NCBI GenBank assembly: GCA_002162765.1
Contig: MAAR01000005.1
Span: 140,528-204,527 of the forward strand
From: Flavobacteriales bacterium 34_180_T64
GTDB lineage: Bacteria > Bacteroidota > Bacteroidia > Flavobacteriales > Flavobacteriaceae
Direction of reading: 5' to 3'
DNA: 64,000 nucleotides
In this document: positions 53,686-62,392 of the stretch, one piece after another
Layout of the letters: every line of letters starts with the position of its first letter
How positions within the stretch are numbered: the stretch's first letter is position 1
Translations under genes and position numbers: made by a program
The notes under the pieces: model-generated
What the model saw: the letters and a program-made list of their open reading frames with translations, nothing else
Databases searched by the model: none
What the model was told of the DNA's origin: nothing

Positions 53686-56483
53686 TATGCTGCTAGTAAT
53701 TTATCTGTTAATACTAATATTTCGTTAATCTCTTGAGGACTAAAAACACCTCTTATTCCTTCTGGGTGAATCATAGTAAACGGTGATTCAATCAAATTTC
53801 TTTTATGCAATTCGCCTTTTTCGAGGATAAAGCTTTTGAGCAAATCTAAAAACTGTAATTGCCTGCCCGAAAGGTAGCTATGGTTTTGAATGAATGAATC
53901 AAAAGACTTGGCCACCGTTTCAGGAAAACTTTCAAGGATTTCTATGCCTAAAATATGACGTATGAATTGTATGAATTGAGCCTTTCTATGATTGTAAACT
54001 CTTCTTAATAAATCAATAGTGATATGTGGATTATCTTCATGTAATTTAATGGCTAATTCATTTGCTTCATCTTCTGTTATAGCTTCATCATTTTCAATTT
54101 TTTGTAAGATTGGATTAGTAGACGTTAATTCTCGTATTTTCTCCTCAACCATTTCACGGTATTTCACAATACTTATCGCTTCATTATGTGGTCCAAATTC
54201 TACAAACTCTTTTTTTGTTGTTATGTCTGCAAAATCAAATTTGTCAGGCCCTAGAGGAGAAGTTCTTGAGTCAATAAATTTCATTAGTAGACTAAGTTTT
54301 TCTATAAGTTGATCATATTTCTCTTCTGAAATAGTTGACCAGAATTTGTTGCCTTGAGAGTCGGTGATAATATCTCTTTCTCTAGCTACAATATTTACAG
54401 ATAAAGGCAATTCGGAAATCTTCTCAACCAAACCGTCTTTCAATGTTTCAAACTTCTCTTTATCATCAGTAAGTCCAGCCAAGGAAATTTCTACCACATC
54501 TTTTTCAAATCGCATGGCTTTAAAATCTTCACCTGAGATGGTTCTCATTAAAGGCTTTACTACCGAACGTAGAAATTCAATTTTGTCTGACGTTAGTTTA
54601 ATCCAAAAGTTTTCATCCTCTAAACGCTGAAGCTCATTTTTAGCTTCCATTATAACGATTGAGTTTTGAGGAAGTGATTCAATTTGCTTTCTAAGCTTTA
54701 GATTTTCGGATGAAACAATTTCAGTTTCTCCAATCTCTTGAGCTCTTTCAATTTTATCTAAGCGTAATCCGAAAAGCTTAACAGGTATTGGTATTTGTGC
54801 TTTAAGTTCTTTGCCTTTGGGATTTAGTTTGAAATAGTCAAAATTATCCCAACAATCCAAAACTAGAAATACATCTTTCTCAGCACACCACGTTCTCATT
54901 TTAGTTGGATCCAATAATCTTGTCCCTCGACCAATCATTTGCCAAAATTTGGTATATGAATACACTGGTTTTGCAAAAACAAGGTTTACCAATTCTTGTA
55001 TATCAATTCCTGTATCAAGCATATCAACACTTATCGCCACTCTGGGCAAATCATTCTTTTTAAATTGATCAAGTAGTCCTCCTTTACCATGAACTCTAGA
55101 GTCTTCAGACACCAACACTTTAGCTAATTCACCGTTATACTCAGGATAAAGAGAATCGAAAATTTGTTGAATCCTTCTTGCGTGTGCTTTAGTAGAACAA
55201 AAGAAAATGGTTTTACCTGGAAGAACTCCATTAGGATCTTTAATGCTTTCCTCCATAAACTCTTTAACGATGAGTGCATTTGTTCCTTTATTAATTACAT
55301 TCTTCTCAAGTTCAGTTCCTTCGTAATTAATTTCTTCAATTTCTTTTCCCTCAAGTATTAATTTTTTTTGATCTTCAAGAGAAACAGTTCTCTTATTAAT
55401 TCCTTCCTCTTGAAACTTTGTTTTAATTTTCATTACTTGAAAATTACATAAGTAAGGGGGTATATTATTAACGGCTTCTTCATAGGAATAGGCGAAAGTT
55501 GGCACTCCGTCATCACAATTAAATATATTGAACGTATTGTGGTCAATCACATCTGTTGGAGTCGCTGTTAATCCAAGTGTGATTGTATTGAAGTAATCTA
55601 ACACTTCTTGATAGGTGTTGTAAATACTTCTATGGCTTTCATCAATAACAATTAGGTCAAAAAAATGAGGTGATAAACTAGTTTCTTCACTGCGAATAAT
55701 ATTCAGCATTGTTGGATAAGTAGAAACATATATTCTCCTATTCTTAGCTATATTCTTTTCGCCTTGCTTCGGCCACCTAGGTTCATTTGGAAGATGTTCT
55801 TTGAAAGCCTCAAGAGCTTGATCTCTCAAAGCAATTCTATCAACTAGAAATAAGACCTTTTCCGCCCAACCTGCTCGCATTAAGGCCTCAACGGTTGCAA
55901 TACAGGTTCTGGTTTTTCCGGTTCCAGTAGCCATAACTAAAAGGAACTTTCGTCTTTTCCTTTCTAGGTCTTCCATAATTGCTCGGATTGCCCTAATCTG
56001 ATAATCCCGCCCAGCAATTTTGGTATTAATCAACTCACTTGATAATGGTTTTCTAGCTTTTCGAATGTAGTTATATCTTTCTAAATCTTCTCTTGTTGGA
56101 AAACCATGAACTTTTCTAGGAGGATAATTATCTAAATCCCAAAAGAATATTTCATGGCCGTTGGTATAAAAGCAAAAAGGTAAATTTCCGCCTTCATTCG
56201 ATTGTATGTTGTAGCAATATTGTTTGGCTTGTTCTTTTCCAATGTTTGCGTCTAAGCTTGCCTTTTTAGCTTCTATTACTGCTAACGATTTCCCATCTTT
56301 GCCAATTAAAACATAATCTGAGTATTGATGTCCTTGATACGGCGTTTGAGCTTCATTAACTCCATCTGGCAACCCTACACTAATATCATATTCAATAACC
56401 ACTTGAGATTGGTCATTGATATTCCAGCCCGCATCAGCAAGCCTTCCGTCAATTATTTGTTTTCTCGTTTGGGCTTCGTTCAC
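53685..56483 (-). CDS. hsdR: Type I restriction enzyme HsdR, translocase/nuclease
   Basis: A 932-residue protein. The N-terminal nuclease site has Asp56 and 'LAVIEAKKASLDANIGKEQAKQY' (Glu71, Lys73). The SF2 helicase core follows: Walker A ATGTGKT (185-191), 'LIVIDESHRSIYNTYQEVLDYF', 'LGLTATP' and 'QMIGRGTRLLDP'. A C-terminal helical domain mediates binding to HsdM/HsdS. It translocates and cuts unmodified DNA away from the site. It is the first gene of the hsdR-hsdM-hsdS-AAA-HNH operon; the preceding 182 bases hold its likely promoter, which I could not define. Confidence 0.94.
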   Translation of the reverse strand: MNEAQTRKQIIDGRLADAGWNINDQSQVVIEYDISVGLPDGVNEAQTPYQGHQYSDYVLIGKDGKSLAVIEAKKASLDANIGKEQAKQYCYNIQSNEGGNLPFCFYTNGHEIFFWDLDNYPPRKVHGFPTREDLERYNYIRKARKPLSSELINTKIAGRDYQIRAIRAIMEDLERKRRKFLLVMATGTGKTRTCIATVEALMRAGWAEKVLFLVDRIALRDQALEAFKEHLPNEPRWPKQGEKNIAKNRRIYVSTYPTMLNIIRSEETSLSPHFFDLIVIDESHRSIYNTYQEVLDYFNTITLGLTATPTDVIDHNTFNIFNCDDGVPTFAYSYEEAVNNIPPYLCNFQVMKIKTKFQEEGINKRTVSLEDQKKLILEGKEIEEINYEGTELEKNVINKGTNALIVKEFMEESIKDPNGVLPGKTIFFCSTKAHARRIQQIFDSLYPEYNGELAKVLVSEDSRVHGKGGLLDQFKKNDLPRVAISVDMLDTGIDIQELVNLVFAKPVYSYTKFWQMIGRGTRLLDPTKMRTWCAEKDVFLVLDCWDNFDYFKLNPKGKELKAQIPIPVKLFGLRLDKIERAQEIGETEIVSSENLKLRKQIESLPQNSIVIMEAKNELQRLEDENFWIKLTSDKIEFLRSVVKPLMRTISGEDFKAMRFEKDVVEISLAGLTDDKEKFETLKDGLVEKISELPLSVNIVARERDIITDSQGNKFWSTISEEKYDQLIEKLSLLMKFIDSRTSPLGPDKFDFADITTKKEFVEFGPHNEAISIVKYREMVEEKIRELTSTNPILQKIENDEAITEDEANELAIKLHEDNPHITIDLLRRVYNHRKAQFIQFIRHILGIEILESFPETVAKSFDSFIQNHSYLSGRQLQFLDLLKSFILEKGELHKRNLIESPFTMIHPEGIRGVFSPQEINEILVLTDKLLAA

Positions 56484-56665
56484 GTAGAACTATTTCTATT
56501 TATTTAATGATTTTTTATCCGATTAAAGTGTCAACAATTAATCCGTAAAAGGGAGAACTTAAAGGTATGAAAAAAGACTTACCCTCAAAGGAGATTCTTT
56601 AATTTATAATGTGTTTAGATTAAAAATGTGTTTTGTGCTATAGGTGTGATGAAATATACAGGTTG

Positions 56666-57376
56666 TTATGTGCTGGGTGTTATATTATTAAGTTCAATTG
56701 ATGCGATTTGAATTAATTTTTTGAATAATTCGTTAGTTAATTCAGCTAATTGTAAAATATAAGAATTATCATTAATTTGAATAATATTGTCATTACTACT
56801 CAACTCTGACGTCTTTTTTATTATTTGGTCAATCTTATTTTTATCTTTTGAAATTGAAATATCAGAATTACAATGAACTATGCACTCTCTAATAAATCTA
56901 TAGTTTTCAAATTTATCTATCTCTTTTTTAGAATCGAAAGTAAGTTTTAATATATCCTCAAAATATTTTAACATCATGACAACTTTTGACTTTGTTCTCG
57001 GAACTGATTTAATATAATCCTTAAAAGTCATTTTTTTAGGGAAATGTTTTTCAATTAATTTTATTAATTCGAAAAGTTTAGCTTCTAAATATGCATATAC
57101 TGTTATATAAGAATTTTTCTTTAGGATTTCCGGAAAGCGATTTAAAGTATTGTCAATATGAGGTTCTCTCATCATTGATATTGTTATATCAGGTTCCTCT
57201 TTTTCTAGTTCCTTTATAATATTCTTATTTGTTTTTAATAGTTGATTTTCAAAATCAATTAAAAATTGCTTAAATCGATAAATATCGAAATAGACACCAT
57301 CATAATAATCAGTGGAATAGAATGCTTCAAGTTCTGAAACAAATTGACTTGTATTTCTCGGTTTTCCTGTTATCAT
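56666..57376 (-). CDS. HEPN-like protein (putative toxin or abortive-infection component)
   Basis: A 236-residue, all-helical protein. The segment 'NYRFIRECIVHCNSDIS' near residue 160 has the Rx4H spacing of HEPN RNases (Arg163, His168) in the usual 'lR..ivH.n' context. The preceding helices (YAYLEAKLFELIKLIEKHF and VVMMLKYFEDILKL) fit a HEPN/RiboL-like fold. No partner nucleotidyltransferase or antitoxin is adjacent, so an RNase activity is only inference. It lies between the hsd operon and the element's replication module. Confidence 0.5.
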   Translation of the reverse strand: MITGKPRNTSQFVSELEAFYSTDYYDGVYFDIYRFKQFLIDFENQLLKTNKNIIKELEKEEPDITISMMREPHIDNTLNRFPEILKKNSYITVYAYLEAKLFELIKLIEKHFPKKMTFKDYIKSVPRTKSKVVMMLKYFEDILKLTFDSKKEIDKFENYRFIRECIVHCNSDISISKDKNKIDQIIKKTSELSSNDNIIQINDNSYILQLAELTNELFKKLIQIASIELNNITPST

Positions 57377-57811
57377 TTTTTTCGACCTTGTACATAGCGT
57401 GTTATAAAGGAAACATTATTCTCACTATCCAATGCAATAACATGGATAACAGGAATTAGTGTTCCTCTTCTATTAATTATGTGTCAACAAGAATTTGTTA
57501 AAAGGGAGATTTAAAGATATAAAAAGCTTGTTATAAACAACCTGTTTAATGTCATTAATTTCAATTAATGTGCATATATATATGTTACAATACACACAGC
57601 CACCCTTAACTCGCGTCATCACTGGGTTTGTTGGTAAGAAAATTAGGATTTTTTGTGAATATTTCTTAAAATACCGACTTTTTGAAGTGATTTTTATGTC
57701 AAATTCAAACTTCATGTTTTGAACCTTTGTTTTAAGATAAGCAAAGACACACTTCAACTAGCATATAAGTATTCAACTGTATCTTGAAGTGTTATGCATC
57801 CCTACTTATAA

Positions 57812-57895
57812 GTTTACAGTTTAAACCGATACTCTAACTTAAACCTAAATTGCTAACATTTATCGGTTTACAGTTTAATAGCGTATATATACGCT
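57812..57895. repeat. Repeat cluster in a 540-base gene-free region
   Basis: GTTTACAGTTTAA occurs directly repeated at 57812-57824 and 57866-57878. TAAACCGAT (57822) is inverted against ATCGGTTTA (57862). A perfect 16-bp palindrome AGCGTATATATACGCT ends the cluster at 57880-57895. It lies just after the stop of the RepA-like ATPase gene, in a gap (57377-57916) otherwise without a convincing gene; the layout resembles an origin of replication or transfer, but no function is shown. Confidence 0.45.
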
Positions 57896-57916
57896 TAAAC
57901 TAAACCTATAATAATA

Positions 57917-59353
57917 CTAAAAATCAATTCCATCTTCATGCGGATCTGGGTTAATTTTAGTGATTGATCTATGACCTAAACTATAAGGAGCTTTCTTTTT
58001 TTCTTGAATTAACCATTTCTCATTTTTGCATTGTGTAATAAATAACTTGATTTTATTATCTCCAATATTTTTATTGAATTTCCGAGTTGCTATTATCTTT
58101 ATTTGTTGAACTAGTTCGGAATATGTAAACAGATCTTGAATTTTGTATATGTCTATAAGCAAATCGTATTGTTCTCCTTCAGTCATGGAAATTAAATCAT
58201 TTTTCTGTTTTACATTTGTCTCTACTCTAAAAACATAATCTTCTATAAGTATTGGTATCCCAGCTTCATTAATAATAAAGGCAAATGGTTCTGGTTCAAT
58301 GTTTCTTGTTTGAACAGCTTCAACAACTGAAATTTCTTTATCAGCTTCTGCTTTAGTTACGGACAAAACGGTCTCTGCTTTATTTACTAATTCAGTTCCA
58401 ATATGACCTCTTGCATTTGCATCTCCTTTATTTTGGTGAAGCACACAAACAATATGAATATTTCTATCTTCAGTCCACTTTAATAAACTACTAGCAATTG
58501 ATGTCGCTTCCTCTTCACTATTAATGGATGTGACCAAATCCTTAATGCCGTCTATAACTACAAATCCAACATTAGGGTTATTATTGATTGCAAATCCAAT
58601 TAGTTCGAGTCTTTCTCTTGGTTTTAGGCTTCTTAAACCATATACCTTTAAATTACTTGGCTCATCTATATTTGTCTGCTTACAAATGCGTTTTAAGGCT
58701 AGTTGAACGTGGTATTTGCCTTGTTCGGTATCAAAATACAACACTTCATTTTTATCAGCTGGTAAATGGCTTTTAAACTTGTTAAGAATCTTGTCATTTG
58801 ATATAGCACATGAAATAGCAATATTAATAAAGAATGATTTTCTGCTCTTGGCTTTTCCAATAATCATAGAAAAATTACCTAATGTTCCTAAAATCCTATC
58901 AGATATTTTCCAAGCAATTGGAGGAGGTTTAAGCTCCTCTTTGTTGTCAACCAATAAACCGTCTAATTTTTTGGCTAATAACTGTGTCTTTGGGTCGTTG
59001 TCGACGTCTATAACTAGATCTGTTGGTGACTCTTTTTTTGAGTCAATTAACCTATGATATTGGGTGTTGGTAGTATAATAAGTTTGATTATTATGTAGAT
59101 TACAAATTTTTTTTGAACGTAGTTCATTCTTCAAAAATTGGGGGACAATTCTACTCTTTCCTTCTTTAATTAAGCTATTAAACGCTTTTTCTATGTATTT
59201 GTCTGGGCAATACAACATATTTTGAAGATTAATAAGAGTAAATGGTCTTTGTTTCAAATAATTAGTTAAATAGCTTTTTAATTCCTCATGATCCTCCTTA
59301 TTGAACGGGTTTTCTTCATATCTATTTGGGCCAACAATATCTTTAAGTTTCAT
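57917..59353 (-). CDS. RepA-like (AAA_25/KaiC-type) ATPase of element 2
   Basis: A 478-residue protein. A winged-helix-like N-terminus (about 1-75) is followed by a RecA-like hexameric helicase domain. Its P-loop is the variant GKAKSRKS (166-173), with Arg in place of the usual Gly. Walker B is 'VGFVVIDGIKDLV', and 'HIVCVLHQNKGDANARGHIGTELVNKAETVLSV' is typical of plasmid RepA-type helicases. It probably drives replication of the excised element. It is 4 bases downstream of the HTH gene, so the two are operonic. Confidence 0.8.
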   Translation of the reverse strand: MKLKDIVGPNRYEENPFNKEDHEELKSYLTNYLKQRPFTLINLQNMLYCPDKYIEKAFNSLIKEGKSRIVPQFLKNELRSKKICNLHNNQTYYTTNTQYHRLIDSKKESPTDLVIDVDNDPKTQLLAKKLDGLLVDNKEELKPPPIAWKISDRILGTLGNFSMIIGKAKSRKSFFINIAISCAISNDKILNKFKSHLPADKNEVLYFDTEQGKYHVQLALKRICKQTNIDEPSNLKVYGLRSLKPRERLELIGFAINNNPNVGFVVIDGIKDLVTSINSEEEATSIASSLLKWTEDRNIHIVCVLHQNKGDANARGHIGTELVNKAETVLSVTKAEADKEISVVEAVQTRNIEPEPFAFIINEAGIPILIEDYVFRVETNVKQKNDLISMTEGEQYDLLIDIYKIQDLFTYSELVQQIKIIATRKFNKNIGDNKIKLFITQCKNEKWLIQEKKKAPYSLGHRSITKINPDPHEDGIDF

Positions 59354-59357
59354 GAAT

Positions 59358-59639
59358 TTATCTTTTTACAAGTTTTAAACTTTCCATTAATTCGCTACGC
59401 TTATAGTATCTGCGATTGGCAATACCATAGGATTTAACCTTTCCTTTTTTAGTCCAAGCCCACAGAGTACTTGAATCAATTTTTAAGAATTCACAAGTTT
59501 CTTTTCTTGTTAGTAGCTCATCATTTACTTCTTGGGTTAAAAGGTCTTTTTTGAAGTCTTGAAGTTGATTTTGTACACCATCACTAATTAGCTTGGCTAA
59601 TTCAGTAGGTGTTGTTTGAATAAATTGTAAAATGCTCAT
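59358..59639 (-). CDS. Helix-turn-helix (excisionase-like) protein of element 2
   Basis: A 93-residue protein with an HTH_17/MerR-like domain in its second half: 'DELLTRKETCEFLKIDSSTLWAWTKKGKVKSYGIANRRYYKRSEL'. It parallels the HTH gene of element 1. It starts 57 bases downstream of a cluster of GTACCGT/ACGGTAC sites, which are good candidates for its operator. It is followed by the RepA-like gene. Confidence 0.8.
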   Translation of the reverse strand: MSILQFIQTTPTELAKLISDGVQNQLQDFKKDLLTQEVNDELLTRKETCEFLKIDSSTLWAWTKKGKVKSYGIANRRYYKRSELMESLKLVKR

Positions 59640-59695
59640 AATAATAGGTTTTAAATTATGAGGTAAAATTCAGAAGAAAATCTTGGTACCAATTG

Positions 59696-59721
59696 ACGGT
59701 ACCGTACCGTTTTAGTACCGT
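59696..59721. promoter_or_regulatory. Cluster of ACGGTAC/GTACCGT sites
   Basis: A perfect palindrome ACGGTACCGT (59696-59705) is followed by GTACCGT at 59704 and again at 59715; a GGTACC lies at 59685. The same ACGGTAC core occurs twice upstream of the integrase gene at 61830-61850, so one protein (HTH or integrase) may bind both places. Confidence 0.5.
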
Positions 59722-59735
59722 TTTTTGAATTGCTT

Positions 59736-60527
59736 TTATTTGGGCTTGATTTGCTTGCTGAAATATTCAGTGATAGGGATATCATTTTCTAAACAATACT
59801 TTTCAATTTTTAAAAGTCTATTATTCCTTGAGAAAATATTTTTATCACCGTTAGTTATATTGCCTATACTATCAGATATGTATGGGCGATACTTACTCCA
59901 ATTTTCCCCAAATCTTTCTTTTGCAATTCGAGTGGCATTACTCTTGTGTTTTTCAATAAGTATATCCATTTCACCCGAGGCAAACAATACACCAACCTCG
60001 AACCATGCGAAGATTTTATCATTTTTAGATTTACTTTGATTTTTAAAACTCTCAGGATAGGCAGCTGTTATGGAGTTTAGGATTTTGCTACATCTATCTG
60101 CAATCCATAAAATATTACGTTCTTTAAATACACATTTCTGTACAAAAAATTCCTTTCTTTTAATGCTTTTAAAAGAAGTGATATTATTTTCAGTAACTAA
60201 AAAGGCATGAAAGTCAAATGAGTCAATTCCATAACCTATTTGCGAAAGAATAGTGGATTTTGTCTTTATAGTTTTAATGGTTAATTTTCGAAAGTCATCA
60301 TTATATACATCCATTATGGAACAGCAAAGTTCATTAATACCTCGTAAAAAAACTGTATTATGAATTGGAGTTTCTGATAGATAATTTTGAAGCTCGAAAA
60401 TATCCAAAAACTTGCACTCATTATCAGAAATAAAATAATCATAAGTATATTCTCTTCGTGTTTTCTCTAAGTCTAAAATTCTCTTGATTTTGGATAGTTG
60501 GAATTGCAATTTGTTAATAATAGTCAT
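59736..60527 (-). CDS. Uncharacterised integrase-adjacent protein of element 2
   Basis: A 263-residue protein without a named domain that I can confirm. Its C-terminal part ('FAWFEVGVLFASGEMDILIEKHKSNATRIAKERFG', 'NWSKYRPYISDSIGN', 'RLLKIEKYCLENDIPITEYF') looks like a conserved flavobacterial mobile-element protein; RteC-like regulators occupy the same position in other elements. It starts 12 bases after the integrase stop, so the two are co-transcribed. Confidence 0.6.
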   Translation of the reverse strand: MTIINKLQFQLSKIKRILDLEKTRREYTYDYFISDNECKFLDIFELQNYLSETPIHNTVFLRGINELCCSIMDVYNDDFRKLTIKTIKTKSTILSQIGYGIDSFDFHAFLVTENNITSFKSIKRKEFFVQKCVFKERNILWIADRCSKILNSITAAYPESFKNQSKSKNDKIFAWFEVGVLFASGEMDILIEKHKSNATRIAKERFGENWSKYRPYISDSIGNITNGDKNIFSRNNRLLKIEKYCLENDIPITEYFSKQIKPK

Positions 60528-60539
60528 TTGGAAGCTTGA

Positions 60540-61796
60540 TTAAAAATAATTAGTAAGTTCCATTGCTAAATCCTTATTGCTTTTGCCTATGTAGTTTAAA
60601 AACATACGCTCTGTACTATGTCCAGTAACATATATTAAGTAAGAAGTTGGTATTGTTCCGTAAAAGTTGGTAGCAAATGATCTTCTTCCGACATGGGAAG
60701 TAATTAGTTCCCATTTTTCAAATTTCCCTGTTTCCTTTCTATATTGATATTTACTATTTAGATCTTCATCCTTAACCTTTTTGCTTCCAGCTATGCGTTC
60801 ATTGATTTCAGCAATCTTACAAACTTGTTTTATGTAATCATTATACTTTTGATCTGAAATAGGTCTTGGAAATTCTCCATCTCTTTTTGACAAAACCTCT
60901 AGAACCTTGGGGTGTAAAGGTATAGTCATGTTTTTTCCAGTCTTGGTTTGAGTAAATTCAACGAGATGTTTGTCATTCTCAATCCTAATTTGTTTAGAAT
61001 TGAATTTCATGAAATCTGAAATACGCTGCCCAGTAAAACAGCTGGTAATTAGCCAGTCTCTAGCGTTTTCTAGGCTTTCAGTTAGCTTGTGTTTGGCGAT
61101 ATTTTGAATAGTATCTAATTCATTATACGTTAAATATATTTTTTCAACTTTTTCAGCCTTTATTGTTAAAAAATCTAACTGATGATGAGTTTCAAGACCT
61201 AAATAACGAGCATATCTGCAATACGTTTTTATATATGAAAACTCTCTTTGAATTGTATTTTGAGAATATTTTTCAAGCCTATAATAATTAACGAATTCGT
61301 TTTTGAACTGATCATTAATATCCTTTATTAAAATGACCTTATCCCTATAAATCTCAAATCGCTTTAGTTTATTCTGAATTACTTTCAAATTTTTAACTGT
61401 TCTCTCTTTTAATTCATTTGCACGATAGTCTTTATAGAAGTCAAGGAACTTAACTAACTCCATTGGAATCTTGATTTTAACACGCGGATTGTAATATTCA
61501 TTAATTTGGTTTTCAAGCCAACCCTTATTCACTTGGCTAGGATTAGTCTTGTTGAATGTATCTAAAATTTGGCTACTTATTTTATTTAATTCTGTCTTAA
61601 CTTCTAACTGAGTATTAGAATCATCAACATCTTTTATGTGTTTCTTGAAGTGAACATTTTCCCAATAATTCGAAGTTACTTGAAGTTTTGTTTTAGCGCC
61701 ATAAACATAGTCTTGCTCTTCAAATCTAAATAACAACCTTAAGGTAAGATTTGATTTGTTTCTGGTTGACCTATATAAAAAATTAACAGATGCCAT
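60540..61796 (-). CDS. Tyrosine recombinase (integrase) of element 2
   Basis: A 418-residue integrase with an Arm-binding N-terminus (SVNFLYRSTRNKSNLTLRLLFRFEEQDYVYGAKTKLQV), a SAM-like core-binding domain ('LKRFEIYRDKVILIKDINDQFKNEFVNYY') and a catalytic domain. Both catalytic boxes are present: 'SCFTGQRISDFMKFNSKQI' (Arg) and 'HVGRRSFATNFYGTIPTSYLIYVTGHSTERMFLNYIGK' (His-x-x-Arg, His, Tyr). It differs in length and sequence from the first integrase. It lies 192 bases from att copy 3, reading inward. Confidence 0.92.
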   Translation of the reverse strand: MASVNFLYRSTRNKSNLTLRLLFRFEEQDYVYGAKTKLQVTSNYWENVHFKKHIKDVDDSNTQLEVKTELNKISSQILDTFNKTNPSQVNKGWLENQINEYYNPRVKIKIPMELVKFLDFYKDYRANELKERTVKNLKVIQNKLKRFEIYRDKVILIKDINDQFKNEFVNYYRLEKYSQNTIQREFSYIKTYCRYARYLGLETHHQLDFLTIKAEKVEKIYLTYNELDTIQNIAKHKLTESLENARDWLITSCFTGQRISDFMKFNSKQIRIENDKHLVEFTQTKTGKNMTIPLHPKVLEVLSKRDGEFPRPISDQKYNDYIKQVCKIAEINERIAGSKKVKDEDLNSKYQYRKETGKFEKWELITSHVGRRSFATNFYGTIPTSYLIYVTGHSTERMFLNYIGKSNKDLAMELTNYF

Positions 61797-61829
61797 ATTG
61801 GATTATATATTATAACAAATATAATGTAT

Positions 61830-61850
61830 TTGTACGGTACTTGTACGGTA
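61830..61850. repeat. Tandem TTGTACGGTA repeats upstream of the integrase
   Basis: TTGTACGGTA at 61830-61839 and 61841-61850, an 11-base period (one DNA turn). It lies 34 bases upstream of the integrase ATG, where an operator or an arm-type recombinase site would lie. Confidence 0.5.
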
Positions 61851-61988
61851 AAATCCAATTTATTAAAAACTATACCAAATTAAATGAAACATTAAAATTA
61901 CGTGTAATTACTGTTATATAAGGCTTAGGTGTATATACATCCCAGATTTAGGGAAGTTGGGGATAGTGCTAATTGGCTTAATAGTACT

Positions 61989-62002
61989 CCCACCTTGAGT
62001 AC
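61989..62002 (+). repeat. att site copy 3 (attR, right end of element 2)
   Basis: Third cccaccttgagtac, preceded by T as in the tRNA copy. The sequence to its right is expected to be the original chromosome. Confidence 0.85.
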
Positions 62003-62007
62003 AAATG

Positions 62008-62046
62008 AAAACCTCAACTATTTAATTATGAATAGATTGAGGTTTT
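62008..62046 (+). terminator. Probable original terminator of tRNA-Leu
   Basis: Arms aaaacctcaa (62008-62017) and ttgaggtttt (62037-62046), with an inner ctatt/aatag stem, followed by TTATTTTT. It would directly follow the tRNA-Leu 3' end in the ancestral, element-free chromosome. From 62047 to 62298 I see nothing further. Confidence 0.7.
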
Positions 62047-62298
62047 TTATTTTTATAATTCCCAACCTTTTCCCAACAAAACTAAAATAAGTATGTTTAA
62101 ATAAGAATAACACTAGTTAACCAAGAAAATTTTGATATTGTCTCTCAGAATGTAGAGCACATTTCTAATAATTTTAAATCAATTTTTAAAATGCTAATTC
62201 TCAATTTCTATTGGGATTTATGGATAACCTTATTTTGATAACACCTTTTATGAATTTGTTAATTTATAAAAACTAAGATTTAATTTAAAATAATATTA

Positions 62299-62392
62299 TC
62301 AATCCTGTTTAATATGGTAACTCTCTTTAAATTGTTTAGGACTCATTCCTATTGCCTTTTTATAACCAATTGCGTCTTGATCAGTTTCCAAC
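62299..62392 (-). pseudogene. Remnant of an AraC-type regulator (C-terminal HTH end)
   Basis: The minus strand encodes, without a start and closed by a stop upstream at about 62401, '...DAIGYKKAIGMSPKQFKESYHIK' plus QD and TGA at 62299. The 'KKAIGMSPKQFKESY' end is the typical last helix of AraC-family HTH domains. The rest of the gene is missing, so it is a fragment. The gap to 63063 holds one weak 89-residue frame (62462-62731) that I do not recognise and do not call. Confidence 0.5.

Noticed and set aside
57473..57757. 94-residue minus-strand ORF
   Set aside because: Composition is irregular, it lies in the repeat-containing gap, and no domain or operon context supports it; probably chance in AT-rich DNA.
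22505..62002. Self-transmissible conjugative element
   Set aside because: No relaxase, coupling protein or type IV secretion genes are recognisable on either strand.
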